Below are positions 29,401 to 41,886 of a stretch of DNA of 64,000 bases, piece by piece. The stretch comes from Clavaria fumosa. Its lineage: Eukaryota; Basidiomycota; Agaricomycetes; Agaricales; Clavariaceae. The stretch lies in assembly GCA_951802425.1 (NCBI GenBank), contig OX637796.1:2914001-2978000 (forward strand). The letters are read 5' to 3'. Below the pieces are notes generated by a model. The model was not told the DNA's origin, ran no database searches, and was given only the letters and a program-made list of their open reading frames with translations. Numbering within the stretch: position 1 is the stretch's first letter; the number at the start of each line of letters is the position of its first letter. The translations under genes were made by a program, and so were the position numbers.

Positions 29401-29640
29401 ATGAAGTATCAATCTCTAGCACTGCTGGCCCTTGTCGTTGCAGCTACCTCAAACCCCACCATTGCAACGCCGACAGGGGGAAGCCAATCTGGGATAGAGG
29501 AAGAGGGACCGACTACAGAGGGCTCAGTTGCTTCTTATCCTGATATTTTCATTTATGCAGGAAGCAAAAAGAGGTTCCATGGCCCAAGTATCTATGTTTC
29601 CATCATTGTTCGCACTTCTGTTTCTGAATCTAGTGGATAA
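29401..29640 (+). CDS. Possible small secreted protein (79 aa)
   Basis: Single-frame ORF with a textbook signal peptide (KYQSLALLALVVAATSNPT, predicted cleavage after about residue 20-24), then a Gly/Glu/Ser-rich acidic segment (GGSQSGIEEEGPTTEG) and a short tail. It has no cysteines, so it is not a hydrophobin or a typical cysteine-rich effector. It sits alone between two decayed repeat copies; a spliced second exon is possible, since acceptor-like TGCAG and AACAG lie inside and just after it. Function unknown; it could be chance or a relic. Confidence 0.35.
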   Translation: MKYQSLALLALVVAATSNPTIATPTGGSQSGIEEEGPTTEGSVASYPDIFIYAGSKKRFHGPSIYVSIIVRTSVSESSG

Positions 29641-30214
29641 CAGTGAGGTATACCGATTATCCTAATCCCCACGCGTCTGATTGCGGAAAAATAATCACCG
29701 CCCAAGACTTGTCCGTGTCTCTGAAGCAAGAGTTAATGCTCAGTACAGTGTAGGTCTTCGATTTGCATGACAAAAAGAAGAACATAAGCGAACAAATGAC
29801 CATTCTCAATTCAAGCTCAACCGCGCTCAACCCAATAATGTGCGGCAGGTATATTAGGATTATGGGTACGTGGCCTAGATCCATTTTCGTTTTGTAAATT
29901 CATGCAATGCAATAGGGCCGAAAGGGGAGGCTCGGGCCCAAGTCAATGATATACTTAAAGATTCGAATTATCCAACCTAGTATGTATCTCCCCAGCTGTC
30001 CTTCTCATGATTGCTGGATCCTCAGACTGTTCTTGCAGTGGCATTGATGGAACGTTTGGGGTGTATGACAAGGTTAAGGGCGATATGGATGGTGATATAA
30101 CTTGGCAGTGGGATCCACAATAAATCCACTGCTGTGGTCTGTGCCTCGAGAACATAACACTTCTGATCCATGTACTATGTCAATAAATGCAAGGCGCGAA
30201 ATAGCACAGGAAGA

Positions 30215-30470
30215 GATACTCCTGAGGATACGGATCAATCCGTCAATGACCTTGTTCTTGACGCCAGCAGGGGCTGCTGAAGTTTCGCTGGCCTAAACAC
30301 GAGTACGAGCGCCATCCTGCCGCAGATAATGAAAAGATCCCGCCTAAGTCAAGCGGCCGGAATGCATGCTGCTCCTGTGATAGATAGACACATATTCCCA
30401 GAATCTCGAGGGCATGGCGGCTTCAGGGGCGAGGATGTATGTTGATGGGATGGATTAACCAAAACCCCCT
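30215..30470. repeat. Degenerate duplicated segment, copy B
   Basis: Counterpart of 28735-29130: CTCCTGAGGATACGG at about 30221, GTACGAGCGCCATCCTGCCGC at about 30303, GGAATGCATGCTGCTCCTG at about 30359, and AGAATCTCGAGGGCATGG soon after. Substitutions and indels separate the copies. Confidence 0.6.
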
Positions 30471-31164
30471 GAATCGGTTGGCTGTGTGGAGCCACGGAAC
30501 GAGTTAACTTGACGACTTGGCCGCGGGCAATAAGCTGGTACAGGAGCAGCGACGCGACGTCCTTGAATATTGCACTGTTTCACATGGATTGTTTCCCCCT
30601 GCGTGCAGAGCAATAGGAAAGAATGTCCGTACCGTGTCATACTAAGGGCGTCCGTCGCCAGAGATGACGACCCTCATGTCAATCCAGAGATTGTCGTTAC
30701 TAGGGGCCATCAGCGAAATAGCTCTGCTAAATGTAAGTATAAAATGTAGGTGTCACATAGCGGTCCATACCTGCCTCTTTCGCTTGTAGTTTGACTGATA
30801 GTCACTGCTACGTACGGGTCTGTCTGATGACTCTGATCCACGTCTTCAGCTACCTCGAGCATAATCCAGCGTTTCTTGTGGCTATTTTGCAGATCAACTC
30901 AAACAGTTGTCCTAGCAAGGATATGGCTACCTGCCTGCATCTATAATCCAGAAATTGGACGGCGCGTATGAAGCCGCGTTGGGGCAAAGATTGCTTGTTT
31001 CCAATTCCGGGTGCCCCGCATTATGCTATTTGATTCATGGGCAATCTGCATAACGATTCCACGCAGCCAAGGTGCTAACTACAAGAGCTACCAGAGCCTT
31101 TCGTGATGGCAAAGTGAGATTCTGCAAACCCTCATCGGTTTCGTTTACCTTACCTACGAGACCA

Positions 31165-31235
31165 CAAACCCCTGAACCAGTCGAACGAGATACCTTAACG
31201 ACTTGGCTGCGGGCAATAAGCTGGTAGAGCAGGCT
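31165..31235. repeat. Short duplicated segment, copy C (partner 30468-30550)
   Basis: CGACTTGGCTGCGGGCAATAA followed by GCTGGTA matches CGACTTGGCCGCGGGCAATAA at about 30514 and is preceded in both by CCCCTGAA and AACGAG. This extends the duplicated family beyond copies A and B. Confidence 0.6.
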
Positions 31236-31419
31236 TAAGCTGATAATCCCCAGAAAGCTGAGCCCATCAAAGAAATATAGTACATCCTAGCTCAATGTAA
31301 TATACCAAAGCGTATGTACCACCGTCCCAAATGTTACCGTAACCGCAGCCTGAAGCCATATGTTAGTCCCGCAACTCGTCGAGTACTGACTTCACCACTC
31401 GCAAGTCTCAATCGTAGCT

Positions 31420-33330
31420 TTATCCTACGTCCTCCGTATGCTCCTCGGAATGCCCTGATCCTGCCGTCGGGTCTCTATCGATGTCCTCGACGGTGGCTTC
31501 GCTTCTGCTTGGCGCCTTATCATCGCTGTCAGGGCCACCGTCCCTCGGCTCCCATGCCGTTGCGGGAGCCTCGCAGGACAACATCTCAAGCGGGGGTGCA
31601 CTCGGACCGCCCATCAACGGCGATGACGATGAGGCACCCGCAGCCTCCAACGGGGGCGCAGACGGGCTCTCCCCCATCAACAGCAGCACATCCAAATCCA
31701 CCACATCAGAGCAACACGTATAGGCATGCAGACCATCATGAACAGGAGCCAATGATGATGACGGTAATAACGGTCTCGAGGAAGGACACGACTCCAGGTC
31801 TAGATCGCACTTCTTCGGCAATGCCAACGACAATGGCGGGGGCGGGGGCGGGGGCCAAGGCCAAGGCGGTAATGGTGGTGGAGGAACGCTTCCTATTGGT
31901 GACCCTTTGTCTCCCTCCTCATTTTCAAAATCACGGGGATCTTCGTCCCGCCACACAGGGACACACGCCAAAGGTGCCATTCCATGCTCTGTCCCGCTCA
32001 TCTGCTCTGCTATGGCTGAGGGTGCGCTAGCCAGCTCCGCCATGCGCGCCAGCGTCGCTTTGTCATCGATGGCAACATGTGCAGATGACGGAATGTAGGG
32101 CTTGCAATCACCCCGCCCCGCCTCGCACGCGCACATAACCTCGTGGTCAATGCCGGGAGACGACGATGGCAAGTTCAGATCTCCCTGGGCAGCGCAGAAC
32201 TGACAGTCTGACAGTGGCGGACGCACGTCCGTTAGGAAATTGGACATCATGCGGCTGTTGTGATCGTAGGCCGGAGGCAAAGGTTTATCATGTACCACTA
32301 TACTGTCAAGCGTGTTGTCCATCTCGTCGACCATGTCACGGGTGTCTGGGTTTGGATGGCTGGGCCGGCGTTCGCTACTGCTGCCGGTGGTTGAGTTGGC
32401 AGAGCACACAGACGCTGCCGACGACAAACTCGTTGACAAAGTAAGAGACGAGGAGCCAGCCGTGAGCGCATCTTGCAGAGACGTTGCGGGCACGGCCTGT
32501 TCCGCAAAACTAGGGGCCGATCGCCGCTTTTTGCGAGAGCGCACACGACCATGTAATCTCCAACGGCTCGGCACCCGGACCCACGCTTTCTGCTTGGAAT
32601 GACGAAGATTCTCTTGAGATTCCACCTGGTGACCCTTGCTGGTCCGATGACACTCCGGGTCCGGGTTGTGGCGCTTCCGGCGCCATGAGATGCAGCCGAT
32701 GATAAGGGCGTAGATGAAGACAGCGAGGGCAATCGAAGCAACTATGACGGTTGCGTTTTGGCCATAGGTTCTCCTCCTCGTAGCGGGTGCCCATCCTTTT
32801 GGTAGATCGTTGAGCTCTTGTACGACAGGATTAGGAGTGCACCCCTAGAGAAAAGGATGTCAACACCACAGCCCTAAGCGAGAAGAGAAATTCCGAACCG
32901 GACAGATGGTCGATCCATACAGCGTAAAGCTTTCCGCTCTACGCCACCGACCATCGTCTCCCTGCTCGTACTTGTACGGAACTTTACTGACAGGCACGAC
33001 AGTGTGGGGCAGTGGTGGCAGCGATTCGGAGGCCCGTTTGCGTAGGTCGGGGAGGGACGACTTGGGGATGTCGGATACGATGAAGGGACAACCTTCGCGT
33101 GTGCCACGTGCACATTGGGAAGAGGGAGTAGCTTGGGCGATGGCCGACAATGGGCTGGCATGGACAGGGAGGGCTTTAATAAAACCCCATAGAGCGAGAA
33201 AGCTGGCCGACTTGACGCAGACTCGAGGGCGCTGATGACGACGAGAATGAAGGTGAAGCTCGCTACGAGGGCGACTGGGACCTGCGAGCATTTGTGTTGC
33301 CGTGCCGTCTATGCCGAGTATGGATTTCAT
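31420..33330 (-). CDS. Hypothetical single-pass membrane protein with Pro-rich cytoplasmic tail
   Basis: Not recognised. Exons 33330-32899 and 32844-31420 give about 618 aa (605 if the in-frame ATG at 33291 is used), frame-checked; the 5' end is uncertain. An N-terminal hydrophobic stretch (FLALWGFIKALPVHA) may be a signal; a different frame in the same exon also reads like one, so an unseen first exon is possible. The ectodomain has a few cysteines (SQCARGTREGCPF, STICPGCTPNP). One clear transmembrane helix (TVIVASIALAVFIYALIIGC) is followed by a basic stop-transfer (SWRRRKRH-like). The tail is low complexity with long proline runs (VPPPPLPPWPWPPPPPPPL) and repeated SAPPLE motifs. PxxP sites could bind SH3 proteins; that is inference only. 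Confidence 0.55.
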
Positions 33331-33605
33331 GTAAGTTGTAGAAAGCCAAGCCGTTTAGCCAAGCCAAAGTCGGATTTGGCCAGGCCACGAGGGTAAGAAA
33401 GGAGCAAAAGGGTATGATGATGAGAGTGAGAGGAAGAAGAGGGAAATGAGGAATGACCGCGTCTATGGGACGGTGATGATGATGGATGAAAAGGGGGTGG
33501 GGGATTGGGAAGAGATGGGCAGAGGAAATGCCAGCGCTCACTGCCAGAAAATTGTATATAACGATCACGGGGACAGAATTAACTTTTATGGTAATAATTA
33601 TAACA

Positions 33606-36600
33606 CTATCGAAGTTGAATAAAAGCGCATTTCAGCCGCTCTTCCTCGCGTCGTTTACCCCGTTCCATGTACTCAGCGTGTTCCTCAGCAGTCCGTCGTC
33701 GCACAAAAGCGTCCTCACTCCCCGCCTCCCAGAACATTCTATACGTCCCGAAACTAATCCGTATCACCATGTCGCTTTGCAGTTCAGGTCCATCCCAGCT
33801 ATCAATTGTCCTATTTCATGTGCATGGCGTCAGATCCAAGCAACTCAGGAGCCAACGTCACACTCTCTTTCTCACCTTCGAAGGAAAGGCGGGCTAGATT
33901 CACCCTCGTTCTTGCTTGGCAGCCATTCCGTAGGCAATCTCGACGAATATGTATCGACATATTCTCTCCATCGCCCCACCGCCGTCTTTGACTCCTCCAC
34001 GCTGGGATCTTCTGCGCCAACAAGTTGGATACGCATCGTCTTCGTTTGACTCTGCTGGAGAAACAGAAATCCAAATGTAACGGCGTCGGCTTCATCAGCT
34101 CCGGAAAAGCATAAACTAAAATAAAGGCCAAAAGCTTACCCATTCCACACGATACAGATGTTCATCTGGACCAACGTGTCGTTCAGCCGCACGCCTATAT
34201 CGTATCACTTCCCGGTGGCTGAGCGTTTCCATTGACCGCGCACTCTGAAGTAGGGACCATAGTTCTCGACATTTATTGTCCGATATCAGCGTCTGGACCT
34301 GTCAAAGCAGATCAGCCAGATCATGAGACCATCTGTGTTCATCCCCCACACGTACCTGCTTCACCAGCGCGGTGATCAACTTGTCCAACGTGAACACATG
34401 ATAGGCCTAGTCATATCAGTCAGAAACGAACGAAAATAAGGGAATGCGTACACGTCCAACCTTGTTACCAAAGAACCATCGCATGTGCTCCTCAAACGTA
34501 GCCTGATCCAGCTCATTATCACACACCTTCTCCCACGCATCTAGGAGATACGCGTAAGCGACGTTTGCGGACGCATCCAGGCCCAACGCTTCCATAGCTT
34601 GCGCAAGAACCACAGAAGGTCCGTTCGGGTCATCCAATCCCAGCTCCACCGCGATCGGATTCGGGTTCAACGGGACGTGTTTTTGAGCCGCCAGCCGCTC
34701 CCCAGCCTCCTTGAACAGGAGCAAGCGCGAATACAGGAGCTGCAAAAAAAGGTTGCGTAACATGACGAATGAGTTCAAACGAAGGTAGAGTGAACCCACG
34801 TGAAGTAACCGTAACAAGGTATAGAAGGTAGTATTCGTGAAGCACGGCTTCCGTTCCAGTCTTGGCACGCCTGCCTCTGAGCTCGCCGGAGCTTCTTTGA
34901 TCCAGGTATCTTCAAGCTTCTCATGAAGCAGCTGTATCGCCCCCGATAACGGCACAACATCTGTCATGACCGGTGACCCCGTCATCGTTCTCGGCGGCGC
35001 GGGAGATGGCGCCCGCGAGCCAACCCTAGATAATGTCTCTCCTTCCCTTCTCATTGACTTCTCCTGTGCCGTCTTGAGCAGCTTCTTCCTCAGATCTGAA
35101 GCGGGCACACCACCATTAACAGCGACGGTGCCGTTGCTCGTCGCCGGCGTTCCTGCCGACCGCCGACCGTTTCGTTGATGCTCGACAGAGACGTCGGCCT
35201 CCGCGACAGTGTCTTCCTCGTGTGTCGTTCCATCAAGGTGCGCGTTGAACTCGGCCGCGGGGCACATGAAGAGGACCGGAATGAACGATCGAATAAACTT
35301 TTCCAAGCCGCGTCTTTCGTGCGGCCCATAAATCGACTGTGAATGGTCCAGGAACGTGTAGATCATCTTGAGTGCATCGTGTAGCACGGAGGTGTCTTGG
35401 AACGAAAACTCGAGCTGGTGGCCAACGGACCCTCGTGCAAACAAGTACGACGCGTTGGCTGTCTCCCTCGCTTGTACCTGGGCCTCCTTGATAGATTCAA
35501 TGTCCGCAACGAAATGCTTCGCCGTAATGTTCTTCTTGTCGTTCGCTTTGAAACTGATCCCTTGGTGATCGAGCGACTTGTAAAAGTTCTTCACGTCTAC
35601 TTCTCGCCAAGTCTTGCTCCACTCCCTCTGTGCCCGTCTCCATTCCTCGTCCTTCTGCCTCAGCCGGGCTAGAACAACCGGCACGGCTACAACAGGACAA
35701 TCCTGCAGCGCATGAATAATCTCCGTGCCGTTGTCCCGTCCATACACTCGCTTGATTGTCCGATGGTAGATGCTCTTGCTCGACCCGCCAAAGTCAGGTT
35801 TGAGCCGGAACGCCGCGCGCTCCTCGTTCGTCATCTCTTCAATGCGTGTTTGAATCGGTTCGAGCAGCGCGAGCGTACGCGTCAGCGCCTCAATATGCAC
35901 ATGGTATTCGTATCGCTCCTCTTCACTCTTGTGCAGAGCTTCCTCGAACGAGTTCTTCTTGTGCGCGACGAACCCGGCTTCCTCAGACGCCCATGTGGGG
36001 TGCGAAACCCACTCGTCGTTGAGTACTGAGCGGCAGAGTTCGTCCCGTCCAGAACATGCCAAACGTATCTCCTGTCGGTGGTGTGAGAAAGAGAGAGAAA
36101 AGGGGTATATTAATATACTGCTTACGCTTCCTGGAAGCTTACGGTAGCTGGGTCCCTCTCCATCGTCTACAGGTGGAGCATACAATGCTTCCGGCGGACC
36201 AGTCCTGATGCTCCCAAGAGGTCCATCCTCAACATTATCTTGCCAGTCGTCCCACCCAAGAATATTCTTGAATTGCCCCAAAAGCTCGCCTTCACCAAGC
36301 AGCGCTTGCACTCGCCCCACAAGCGTCCTTTTGTCAATGATATCCTTGTTGAACATGTTGATAAGTTTGAGGAAGTCTTCGTACATGTCGCGAGCCTCCA
36401 ATGCCTTCCGCGCGAGATCAAAGAAGACAAGTTCGTCTGGAGGCGCATGAATAGCTCCCGGACCCGAAGTCTGATGAGGAGGATGGGCATATCGCAGGGG
36501 CGGTTGGTGGGCTGGAGGATGCGCTTGAGTATGCACGTGAATGTCTTGTGGCACCATCGGTCCTTGGTAAGGAGAGAAAGACGACGGTGAAGCATCAAAA

Positions 36601-38201
36601 TTGTGGGCATGTTTGGTTTTCTTCGTCTGACAGAAAGAGATTATTCACAGAATTCTGAGAAAAGAGGTGGCCACCTACGCGACTTTGGGGATTCCTGGCC
36701 ATCGTAACGGGCGTTGTTTCCTTGTCGGTTACTTTCTTTTTCCTCTTCAAGGGAGGAACAACCTTCTTCGATCGATCGACGGAAGTCAGTTCAGACTGAC
36801 CCCAAGATGACCCTGAAACAGTAGAGGCTGTCAAAGGAATTATTCCAACTGCACCCGTTGCCGCCGGCATAGGACCCCCAATCTCAGGGAGGAAATTCCT
36901 AAACTCGAGCAACAGGTCTGGAGCGTCTTTGAACAGAATCTGGACTTGTGCGTAAACTTGAGACTGCGAAAAGGTAGGTCGGTTATACGAGAAGAACATG
37001 AATCGAAACCCACGTCGTGTGCATGCCTCTGCTCCTTGTGATGTGTTTGTAGAATTTCCAAGAATTGCTTGTACGTGGTCGGGTCGTCCGCATACCTTGC
37101 TTTGATCTTGTTGAGATACTGAATAGCATGATTGAACTCTCCACTGGATTGATGGTCGAGAGTACTATTGTTGTTGTTTAAGTTTCCCAGAAGAGCGGCT
37201 TCTTTCCTAGATTGAACCCCACCTGATGCACTTGGTGCATTAGGAAAGCCTGGAGGAGAAGTCCCATCGTACGGTGGGGCAGTATGCGCAATATATTGAT
37301 GGGGAGTCATCGAACGCGAAACTGGGTTACCCACGTGTGAAGCGAGGACGTGGGGAGAGGCCACATATGTAGCCGAGCCAGAAGGAGCCGATAAGCTAGG
37401 ATGGTCGCGTGCGTGAGGCGTGGGTTGGCTCATCGTGCTTCGACGCGTTGTGCCCAGAGGCGTCGTCACAGTGATGACGTTGTCGCGCGGGTCCGTGGAT
37501 ATGTCAATGCGATATCCCATTGGTAGGAAGGTATTGAAGCCTTGAATAAGAAAGGGATTCCCGTTGAAAAGTTGTGAGACGCGGAAGATGACATCGGGCG
37601 TATCAATGCTGTAAGCGAAATGTGTGATCAATTTTAGCTCATAATCGAAGGTAGAAGAGAGACGGTGTATGGATGCATGATTTATAGACAAATTATCGCT
37701 GGAATGCGAGATGAATAAAGGAAGCTACACCACTCACACTTGACTTTTGAAATCCTTCATGATATCCAAGAATTGGTTGTAGACGTCGGGCTGATCATGA
37801 AATTGATGTTTGACAGCATCGAGGTAGCTGAGGGCGTCGGTAACGTTTAAAGGACGATTGTTTTCCGTTGGCTTTGAGGGCAATGGGGGTGCCGGAGATG
37901 CTCTCGATGGACCGGCGAGATCGGCGCCTGTGCTTCTTGGCCTAGGTGTCATGGGTTTCGGTGTCCTCGACTTGGATGTGGGAGCGGCGGAGGCGGCGCG
38001 AGAGCGTGGTGCAGTGTCAGCGGTTGCATATAGTAGAATCTTGTTCTTGTTCTTCGGCTCGGGTGCCGGCTCGAGAGCAAGAGAAGGGGGTTCTTCAGAA
38101 TATGCCAGCGGGGGAGTGGAAGAGACCATCGAGTCTTTCCTGGAATCTGTTGCAGTAGACGAGGAAGGGATTGGGGGTAAGAGAGGACTGATGACCGCCA
38201 T
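33606..38201 (-). CDS. SIN3: Transcriptional corepressor SIN3 (PAH domains)
   Basis: Scaffold of the Rpd3/HDAC corepressor complex in the nucleus. Exons in coding order 38201-37738, 37608-37014, 36963-36679, 36626-36126, 36071-34800, 34739-34461, 34406-34356, 34298-34140, 34054-33876 and 33810-33606 give 1329 aa, frame-checked. Three PAH domains are seen: PAH1 ([20 protein letters not shown] ... [14 protein letters not shown]), PAH2 ([20 protein letters not shown] ... [11 protein letters not shown]) and PAH3 ([20 protein letters not shown]). The HDAC-interaction domain follows ([31 protein letters not shown]), then the conserved C-terminal region with [20 protein letters not shown] and [16 protein letters not shown]. 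All nine introns are GT-AG. Confidence 0.95.
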
Positions 38202-38364
38202 TGGCGTGCCTCGTCAACGGAGGGGTAGCTGTTGGCCTCTGGGTCGAGGTCGAAGTCGATACGGTTAAGTCCGTGGGAACGAGAGCAGATCGCCGTTTGT
38301 TTGTGAAAAACAGGTCAGATTAGATAAAATTGTGGCTATGCATACACGTGATGTCCCCGATTCC

Positions 38365-39709
38365 CTACTCCCTCCAATCAGCGTCCAATAGCTTGATACC
38401 TCTCATGCGCAGACGACTTTTCCACACTCTCATTTCTCCCTGTACGCCAGCCTCTAAAGCTCTGGGCGTCATGTCCTCCCGTAGCCAACGAACATCCCGA
38501 ATTATAACAGTTTGAAAAAATGGCAGTCTTGGCAGCAACTGCTCGAGCACCCTCCAAAATTCAGCGTTCGGGCGTGGGATGGAAAGTGTCCGAAGTGGGT
38601 GACTGGGCATGGCGTCATCCAGTGGAGAAATCAGGCGCGGCAGCGGTTCCTCGAGGGAGAGCGCCCGAAGATCCGGTGAGGTTTGCAAGAGATTTGCAGA
38701 CGACGCATGAAACCTCCTTGGCCAGGTGTCCGGGCTGCACAGGGCGAGCGATCGAAGCTTCAGCCCATGAATTTTTGTAAATGTAGATGTCACTGCGTGT
38801 GGGTATTGGGTTTCATCGTAAAAAGTTATCATAAGCGCGCGAAGCGCTATCAGGGGAGATTTGAGGAGAGCCAGCAGAATCGGCGAAGATTGCATGGAGA
38901 GTAGCACAAGCGTATGCAGATGAGGAAGGTTTATCGGTGTGATCGGGGAATCGGGAATATCGAGCAGCACATTTGCCTCGAGCGCGTCATGCTCTTGTCC
39001 AATCACTTCTAACTGCCGCAGGTTGGGACAGACCCTAAGTAGGCGAACGAAGGAGTCTTCGCCGAAGGACGAATGGTTATCTGATTGATAGCCCAGGCCT
39101 TCCAAATGCTGCAGATGGTTCGAAGCCTCGCTGGCTGCCAAAGCTTCTATTGCGTGGCGACTGGGAAGATAGGATGAATGTAACTTGAGGCGAACGAGGA
39201 ATGGGACCAATGGAAATAGTTGGGTAAGAGTAGAATCATACCCAAGCATATCGGAGCGAGACAGAAAAACGATACTAGACAAATCGAGCGTTTGGACCCA
39301 TCGACCAGGAGTTGAATATGGTATTCTCCTGATGGAATCCCATCTTGACTCCGAGGTGTGCAGATGCCTAACGAAGTGGCGAAAGTTCCCGAACTTCGTT
39401 ATATGCACACGGGAGTACAATAGTGACAATGCGACATCCTGGGGCGACGAATCAGCTGCACGAACGACATTCATGCATTAGTCACGAATGTACCTTGAGA
39501 TTCTGGCAAACCAAGGCCAATGAAACCGCATCCCTGCTATTGTTGGCATCTTCGGGATTTTTCTCCAAGACGTGTGCGAAGATTTTATACCATAGTTCAA
39601 CGGGCAATGGTGGTAGAGGTAGTTTCTGAGGAAGGAGGGGAAGAAGGAGGAGAGCACCAGCAAACTGTGCGTATGGTCTCGGATGAAGGAGAATGGGGCC
39701 AGCGCTCAT
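38365..39709 (-). CDS. F-box protein
   Basis: Probable SCF ubiquitin-ligase substrate receptor; target unknown. Exons 39709-39494 and 39438-38365 give 429 aa, frame-checked. The F-box is in the first exon (LPPLPVELWYKIFAHVLEKN ... ALVCQNLKDVALSLLYSRV across the junction). The rest is leucine-rich with irregular LRR-like repeats (LRQLEVIG, LHTLVLLSM, LRALMITFY, LRSLALCSP, LRALSLEEP, LRTLSIP). Such F-box/LRR genes form large families in Agaricomycetes. The gene lies tail-to-head behind WBP11 on the same strand. Confidence 0.8.
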
Positions 39710-39925
39710 CGCTTCATCGATGTTTCAATCACGCCCGTGACTGGAATTATGCATCGAATCGAGTGCATCGAACGCAATACTACGCTACATTCTCGAACTC
39801 AAAAAGCATTTGAAAGAGTGCAAGGCAGCGTCTTTCCCAGCAAAATGGGCTAGACCCGCGGGCCAATTGGCCTCGTCAGAAGCGTCAATCATTCAATATG
39901 TGTACAACTGCGTGTCGCTCACAGC

Positions 39926-41753
39926 TCACAATATATCAGCCAGCTCCTCGACAAATTTCTCGTAATCACCTTTCTCTTTGATACCCCTAGAAATAGACCC
40001 GTCCGATCTGGCATTCGACAATGGGACAGGGCCAAACTGTTCTTTGAGAGCGCTGACTATATCCGGCCTGGGTGGACCCGCAGCACCACGATCAGGTGCT
40101 CCCGAACCAGTCATATCAGGAGCAGAATTCAGTTTGGGAGCAGAATTCTTCGTTGTAGACGCCTTCCTGCGCGTCAGAGCACTGGGGACAAAGGCGGTTG
40201 CCTCCTTCTTCAAATCCCGTAACTCTGGTGCCGCGGAGATGGTTGCCGCCGCAATTTGAGCCTCGCTGAGAGCGAGTGTCGCTGGTGGTTTCATCGGGAG
40301 GGAGGCTGCACCCATCAACGTCTGAGCACGACGAGACTGGAAGGTTTGATGTGGGGTCAAAGATAATGGGTCTTGTATCGCAGATGCTGACTGCCGGCGA
40401 GGGAAAAAGCCTGGAGGTGGGGGAGGCATAAGTTGCGGCAGGAATCCTGGCGGTGGGGGAGGCATATATTGCGGCAGGAATCCTGGCGGTGGGGGAGGCA
40501 TATGTTGCGGCAGGAATCCTGGCGGGACAACCGGAAATCCTGGAGGAAAACCAATGGGAGGTTGTGGGAAGTTGCCAGGAAGTAGAAGCGATGGGGGTGG
40601 TAGCCCGTTCGGAGGTAGAGGTGGTGGAGGCGGTAAAGGCAGGAGTGGTTGCGGGGGTAATCCGCCAGGAGGCATGGGTGGTGGGGGAGGTAACCCGCCA
40701 GGAGGCACGGGTGGTGGTGGAGGTAACCAGCCAGGAGCGGGTGGCGGAGGTGATATTCCATCAGAAGGGAAATGTGACAAGTCACTAGGAGGAGGTAGAG
40801 GTGGTAGTTCACCAGACGATGGTACGAATGGCAACCCAGTTAAAGGGAGGGTTGATGGTGATACAGCACTTGATGAGACATGCGGTGGAGGTGGCCCACC
40901 ATGGGGCGGGAGAGGAGCCTGTATGGGATAAGGAGGGACAACCGGAAGTGTGTGTGGGGAGAAGGGTGGGGGTACAAATGGCGAGTCTTGAACAGGAAAA
41001 GCAAAACAATAGGTCAGCACACAGGCAGGGAAGACAAATTCAAGTCGACTTACTCGAGTAAGGCCCTTTGGAAGGAGGAGGCCCTTCTGGCATAGGGATA
41101 TCCTCGTCGCTATCGATAACTTGACCTTGAGCAACACCCGGCGGTGGCCCCTCAGGCATGACAATATCATCATCCGAGTCTATGGCAGTTTTCAGTAACT
41201 TCTGTAAAGTGTAGTGCTACTCGCGACGCGCACCTTCATCGTCTTGCGCAACTTTGCTTGACGTTCCATCTTTGTTTCCGTCATTTCGAAATCTCCTCGG
41301 CCTGAATACGAGCTTGCGCTGTTCTGGATGTTCTTGGACATATTCTTCTTTCTTTTTGTTGATCTTTTCAAGCTCAGATTTGAGCTGTTTCAGTCGTGCC
41401 TTATCAGCAGCGGTGGGTTCCGCAAGAGCTTCGAGCTTTTCAATCTCGTCCTGGAGTTCTGTGCATGTATATATATTAAAAATATAAGGCCCTCGAACAG
41501 CTAAGCTGACCTGAAGTGTCTTTCTTGACAAGTGCAAAATCGCGAGCTTTGGCCCTCTCTGCCTTGTTCTAAAATGCACAGTCGGTTCAACGGATTCGAA
41601 ACAAGAAATTTGCATTGTCGTGCTCGCCTTTTTGAGCTCTTTCTTCCGCAAGGCCTTTCCTTGGAGAAAAATTTCAGTAAATCCTGAGGCCGTTGATAAA
41701 CAGGAAAGCGCACGGTAAGCGTCCGCCGGATTCACGTTCTTTCCCTTGGCCAT
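39926..41753 (-). CDS. WBP11-like splicing factor (WW domain-binding protein 11)
   Basis: Nuclear proline-rich protein tied to spliceosome function through WW-domain partners. Exons in coding order 41753-41714, 41659-41628, 41568-41511, 41458-41234, 41179-41054 and 40986-39926 give 513 aa, frame-checked. The N-terminus is diagnostic (AKGKNVNPADAYRKALRKKE, KKNKAERAKARDFALVKKD), followed by coiled-coil Glu/Lys helices, an acidic stretch (DDEDSDDDIVMPEGPPP) and about 250 residues of proline repeats (PPGGLPPPPPMPPGG; PPPPPGFLPQ repeated). The C-terminal block SISRGIKEKGDYEKFVEELA is conserved in the family. Intron 41627-41569 begins GCGAGC after AAG, a GC-AG intron forced by the invariant KKNKAER junction. 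Divergent from the RNF10 gene, 133 bp between ATGs. Confidence 0.87.
40420..40530 (-). repeat. Proline-rich tandem repeat in WBP11-like gene
   Basis: Three near-identical units of about 42 bp (plus-strand core GGCAGGAATCCTGGCGGTGG) encode repeats of PPPPPGFLPQ with the next residues YM or LM. Part of a longer proline-rich region. Confidence 0.7.
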
Positions 41754-41886
41754 TTCGTAGCGTGATCTGCGTAAGTGCAGTTGACCCGATTCGGAAGCGG
41801 CTGCTGCCACTAGCACAAGTGACTAGGTCCCATCGCCTCTCGACAGCGTCCCCCGTTCCCTCCATACACTAGAGACAGGTGGAGAC

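Larger units (their letters stand above)
29641..31419. other. Gene-poor region with decayed repeat copies B and C
   Basis: No gene can be supported here. It contains repeat copy B, a second set of related segments (30468-30550 and 31165-31235), and many stop codons in all frames. Minus-strand fragments such as LLYQLIAR and QVVKL recur, suggesting remnants of one protein-coding family. Confidence 0.5.

Noticed and set aside
31314..32030. Plus-strand frame of 238 codons
   Set aside because: It lies antisense to the proline-rich membrane protein exon, has biased shadow composition and no domain; the minus strand has the helix and splice support.
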